Below, piece by piece: positions 52,701 to 58,700 of a stretch of 64,000 bases of DNA (position 1 is its first letter; each line of letters opens with the position of its first letter). The position numbers were made by a program, and so were the translations under genes. The notes under the pieces are model-generated. The model did no database searches and was not told where the DNA came from. It saw only the letters and a list, made by a program, of their open reading frames with translations. The stretch comes from Ostrinia nubilalis (taxonomy: Eukaryota; Arthropoda; Insecta; Lepidoptera; Crambidae), in NCBI RefSeq assembly GCF_963855985.1, contig NC_087096.1, positions 13,826,001 to 13,890,000 of the forward strand, written 5' to 3'.

Positions 52701-55700
52701 CTCCTCTAAAAATCGTTGTGAAATGTAGAGCGTAAGCCAAAAGGTGGTGTGAGTAACTGACAGAATCGTGTCGTCTCTTTCGCACCTATGGACTCTACCA
52801 TTAACGACGTGTAAAATATTAAAACACCTCATAATGTCAATATTGTTTAAATAATCTTTATGAAAAAAATATTTATAATAAAGGTAAATCTGAATTATCT
52901 ATTGCTAAAGATTTTGTTGCTGAATTCTGAATAGTTGCTGAGAAATTAAATGTTGAAATTCTTTTCCTGAATCGCGGTGTCGAAGTTTTAGATCTCGCTG
53001 AGTATATAAGTAAATTGAACGGCCACACTGTCGGGAGGTCCGTAGCTACTACGTAAGCCGGAACTGGCAGGGATCCGGTCTAACTCCCTGCTGTCAGATA
53101 TGTTGCAGACATGAGCATATAGGATTAATAATGAATAATAATATTGTCAAGTACGTCAAGAAAATGATAAACAGAGACTCTGGTCTCAACCACACGATAG
53201 TAGCTGATTTGACCTTTCCTTTTGTTGTTTTTATACTTTAAGAGATAATTTTGATTATTTCATAGTTCTTACACTTAAATATTTTACTGCTGTTCCTTTA
53301 TTATACCTGATAGAAAATAATGTAGAGTCAGTTGAATAAGTTTGGAAGTGAGAAAAGGGTAATAGTAGAGTAGAGACCAATATTTATTTAAAAAATAGAG
53401 AGATATTGTGACACAAATTAACTAAATTGAAAAATACTTCAATTATTTCCACAATAAGCATAAAATAATTATTTTCTTCAAAAAAATTACTTCAAGAAAA
53501 GGGGTTCATACATTTATCTTAGGTCTAAGATTTGAGCCATTATAAAAATAGAATGCATACTTTAGGTACATACTTATACAATTTAGTTAAATAAATAAAA
53601 ATAATAAAATACACTAACTTGTGGATTTTCAGACTCGAATCGTTTTTCCCTGAGAAACAAAATAAAATCCCAATCTCTTCCTCTTTATTTAGATTATTGT
53701 ACCATTATAATAATCCAATTGCTTCTGCAGGTTATTTACAATATGTAGTATATTAATTATGTATATCACGTCACGGTAACTTAAATAGAGCGTTTAAAAA
53801 CTTCCTAATAAATATTACGATACGCTATTTGAAACAATTTGCAATTAGTATCCGAATACCAGACATAATAAGGAATACAATAACAGTTTACTTTCAAAGT
53901 AGTTTATTTTATATGTATTGTATTTTATAATAGCTTCGAAAACAATTGTTTTAAATTGAACAGTCTAAAATGTCACGTGCTTGTTCTTTTTAGATTTATT
54001 ATTTGTCCACTAGCTTTTGCCTGTGGCTTCAACAGCTCAACCCAACAACTGCAAAAGGGAAGCCCTAGCTAGCTAGAGTTACGGGAATTGCAATTCGGGT
54101 AGGTACACAATTTTGGTCGGGACCAATATAAGGCCATTGACACAAAAGGAGACGATAGGCTATGTCAATATGCACTGCAAATCTTATAATATGCACTGTC
54201 CACGACGGACAGCGAGTTATTTCTGATTTACTGACCCTCGGACTCGGAGCAGGAGGGACATCCACCCATAAGGTAGACCAATGATCTCGTAAAAGTAGCA
54301 GGAAGGCGCTGGATGCAGGCCGCTACCAACCGATCAATATGGAAGTCATTGGAGGATGTTCAGCAGTGGACGTCCTATGGCTGAAATGATGATGATGATG
54401 ATGGAGCCGGAGGAAAACGCTAGTGAAGTATATATTTTTATAATAGTATTTACGCGACACGCTCCACTGAGGACTTTGCGATCTTACCAGCTTCTTTATT
54501 ATACTGAGGATTGAGGTCTAATTAGCTCCAAACAGAAACTAATTACAGAAAATATGATACGCTGTTTTTCTACCGGTACAGAAATACCATATAGCACTTG
54601 ATTTAGTATTTCCTAACACGCATGCGCGGGGCTTTGAACTGCAAATGGAAGCTACGTCCAGCTTACAGTAGCTTGTTAGATATGGAACAACGGTTTTTAG
54701 AGTATTAATTGATACAATTAATTTGTACCAGTTACAGTTATTAAGTATCGATTACTTTATTTTACAGGCAGAAAAAAAAACACAAAACACGGTATTTTTA
54801 GGGTTCCATCCAAGTGCTCTAAAAACGCTACATGATCAGTCTCGTGTCTGCCATTTCGTCAATTTGTATTGATGTAGGTACATAAACTTACTATGCTTAT
54901 TTACTTGCTGTCTGTCTACTTGATCATAAAATAAAATAAAAAAACTGAAAATAATAAATAAATAAATAAATCAAGGTTTATTGATATCTGTTAACAACTT
55001 TTTATTAAATAAATTTTATAATAATACATTACATTAACTTATTTATTTATTTATTATTTAGGTTAGGTTGTAAACTGTACTGCTTACAACGTAAGTAGTA
55101 TTTCTTTCAAATAAAATCCAACTCGGAATCCTCCCCGCCTCATATGCATCAAAAGAAAGTTAACAAATTGTCTTTAAAATGTAGTGTCACAAACTACAAG
55201 AAATATTGTCACAAAAACCAACAAGCAACGTCGTGAATGCTTAGCCGAGGTATTCGAATTACGAAAGAAATTAGCGATTAATCGGAGCGAACACATCGAG
55301 ATTGCATCAATATTTATAAAGATGTCGGCCGACAAGCAACCGGCGCGCGCGCACACCGCCGCTGCACCTCGGGACTGCAGCGCGGAAATCGCACCGTTGC
55401 AAAAATAAATCGATTGTGAAGTGATTTTAATAAGTGATAATCGATTTGTGTTAAAATATAAATTAGTGTATATTAGAGTTTGCAATGGAAAATATATACG
55501 GTGTCATTCGGACGTTGAGTAGGAAGACTTTGAAGCGGAAACAAAAGGTATGAAATGCACTTTTAAAGTAATTTTACAGGTGTAAAATATATCTTTTTAT
55601 ATTATTTATTATTGTTATATTATGAGAATGTTGTTACCTAACAAAGACGCCATAAAAGTTTGCGCAAAGGTACCCATTAAATTGCATTTTGTGTTACAAC

Positions 55701-58700
55701 ATATGACCGACTTGTTCCATGATAATCTGATAAATCAGAAAAATACACTTTTATCTTTCATTTTAGCCAGTTAAACTGGAGTTTATAGTTGATTATTTCA
55801 TTTTCAAGGAACTAAGCTCTACAATTCAATATTAATAAGCTCTACGCTAAGATAAGATTTCAGTTTTAGGTTGTAAACTTCATAGTTAGTTAGTCTAACG
55901 CAATAAATTCGTTCGCAAAGACTTTATATATCGCATTTTATATTAATAATGTATTTTATTGCAAATCCCCGGCCGTTTCGTCACATTCGAGAGGATGCCG
56001 AGTTTGGAAATCGATAAGTGTGTATAACAATCGCATAATCGAATCAACAATTGATCAGTTAACACTTCTTTGCTTAGTTGGGTTAAAAAGTGTCTGCGAA
56101 AACTCTTTGAAGAGTTTCACTATAATGGTGATAAAAAAGTTTTTCTTTAGTGTACAATATCTGTGAAAACGTTCGAGCAATTAACAAATATGTACTAGTT
56201 GTTGTCAGTTTTTAACTCCCCAGGGAAACAATTGATTTTTATAATGTTTGTACACGCATTGTGTGTGTCACTGTCAGTGACTGGTATAGTACTAATAAAT
56301 CATTTTCCCTGCCACTAAAGAAACGTTTGTTAAACTGAAAACAAGATTATTATAATAATTTAAGTTTTTGCTGGCTGTCACTGTAATTTTTCTGTGCACA
56401 CACATTTCTAATGGATTAAACTGAAATTAGCAAAAATACAAAAGATCGAAAAACACAATTTAGGCGGTTTTTATGGCTAGGTCTCTACCAAATAACTTTT
56501 TTGTATTTTTTTAACACATAAATAAAACATACATAAAGTTTGCTGAACTTTAAATATGTGACAAACCAAAACCTACTCAAGCGAAACCGCGGGAAAGGCT
56601 AATATAACAACTGACCCGACTCTACCTAGTTTCTTGTTAAAAACAATTTCCACTTTCATATTAATTATTGACTGCAAATTAGATAGCTACTATTTATAAT
56701 TAATGACACAACTGAACTGAGCGATACGCTACTACACTATGTTATGTCAAAAAGATAGATAATAGAATAATAGCAATGCATGTATTTAATTAATTAATAC
56801 AAAAAATTAGCACTTCGTCATTAGCAAGCCTCTTCTTCATAAGCTATTTATCGAAACTAACTTGTCAGCTATTAATTAAAGTAGAATTTAACACACAGGA
56901 CTAGCAAGTAAATACTGAAAGGTATTAAATGAAATTATGTAATTTCATATTTATTTTTGTTATGCAACCAGTTTTAATAAATACAGTAGAATCCTATTAT
57001 AACAACGCTCAAGGGAGGGACCGACGATATTACGTTGTACTAAAGAAGTAATTTTTTTCGTTATTTCTCAACAAATCATCCAACAAAATCTAAATGCGTC
57101 GCTAAAAGCGGTCGATCGTTATTAACGACGTCGTACTAAACAGATTCTACTGTACATTATGTTCTTCAATCAATTTAACTCGCTTTAAATTTAAAGCTAT
57201 TCCGTATCTCATATTTTCATTTTTTACACTATTATAATAAAACTAATAAGAAAATTAGGTATTCTGATATTATAATTTTATTATTTTACGTTTTTGATGG
57301 TTTATTTAGACTTACATGCGAATCTTTACGTGATAAGGTAATATGGTGTAAATAGGCAATCACTAATCAGTCAATTTGAACTGAATTCGAAACCTACCCG
57401 GCAAATTGAATTTCATTAATGGGAATCAGTAGCAATAGCAATCAATTAATCTATTAATTACTACTCTCTCTTCTTTAGGCAGAGTGCGTAAGTAGTTTAC
57501 TAATCGGTATATTGGACTAATTAGCGAAATAATTTTCCATAATTCAATTTATTGCGGACATTTTCCGGTAACTCGTGTTTGAAGCGAGATATCTTATCGG
57601 CGATCGCGATGAAACTTATCCGTGATTCTGGCTAGGGTTGCTGCTCTTCATTTTTAATTTATTTAAGTAGGATTATGTTGAATATAACGCACTAGGGTGC
57701 GTTCTTGATTAAAGCTAATGATATTGAAAAAACAAATGCATCAAGAAACTCGTTCGTTTCATAATTTGTGTTTTGTAATATTTAGTAAGTAAGTAATATT
57801 ATTAACTGTACAGGGGTAAAACAAATTTAACACGGTGGTAAAATCTATTTTTAACACGGTGATTACAGTGTTCAGCTTGTTCATATGTCGTCGTCCGTAT
57901 AATAGTAGAGGCGATCGCAATTTTTGTTGAAATTATATTATAGCTTATGTTTCGTATGTATTTACTCTACTTCATTCAGCTCTACCTGCGACTAGTGGGT
58001 ACTCAGCATTACGAGTCCTAGTACTTTTCAACATTGCCCTTTGCTACTAAGCCTCACACGTCATAGTGGCACCCCTGATGAAACGTCTCAATGAAACGCC
58101 GCGAGTGTCGGACTCGATTAAGGTTCACGCTTTCCTGCGCCCGCGCACCGCTGACTAATTGCCGAATCGAAGAGAGCCGTAATCGTGAGCAGTTATTTAA
58201 ATAATCTCAGTATTCGACGTATTAGTACGGAAGAAGGCATATCGAGTTATGTTGTGTTTTTTTCTCTCCTTAGTCGATGAACCGTCGCTAAATATCGAAA
58301 TCCTTGCTGTGACCACCTCATGATCATCAGACTTGATATTTAACGACCAGTAACCCTGCATATTTACTACTTTATTGCGATTGCGTGTAGGTGACGTTAC
58401 TTCCCCCCTTTTAGATAGACAAAGATCAGTAGGTATATCCTTATAGACACCTATTTATTCTAAGTTATTCTCATGCTATGTTATAACTTATAATGAATTT
58501 TCCCTTGTTCCAGATTCAACCAAAACCGACGACAAATGGTGTTGCAAAGGAAAGAATACCCGAACGCGAAAGCAGAGAATCGCGCGAATCGCGAGAGACG
58601 CGCGACTCACGAGAAACGCGCGACTCACGAGAAATACGCGAGAGCAGGGAATCGCGCGATTCCCGCGACGAGTCAGAAATTATCGAGAGGCGGCAAGCCT

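Noticed and set aside
55184..55408. 74-codon open frame as a separate gene
   Set aside because: No similarity; more simply a leader/uORF region of the 55485 exon.
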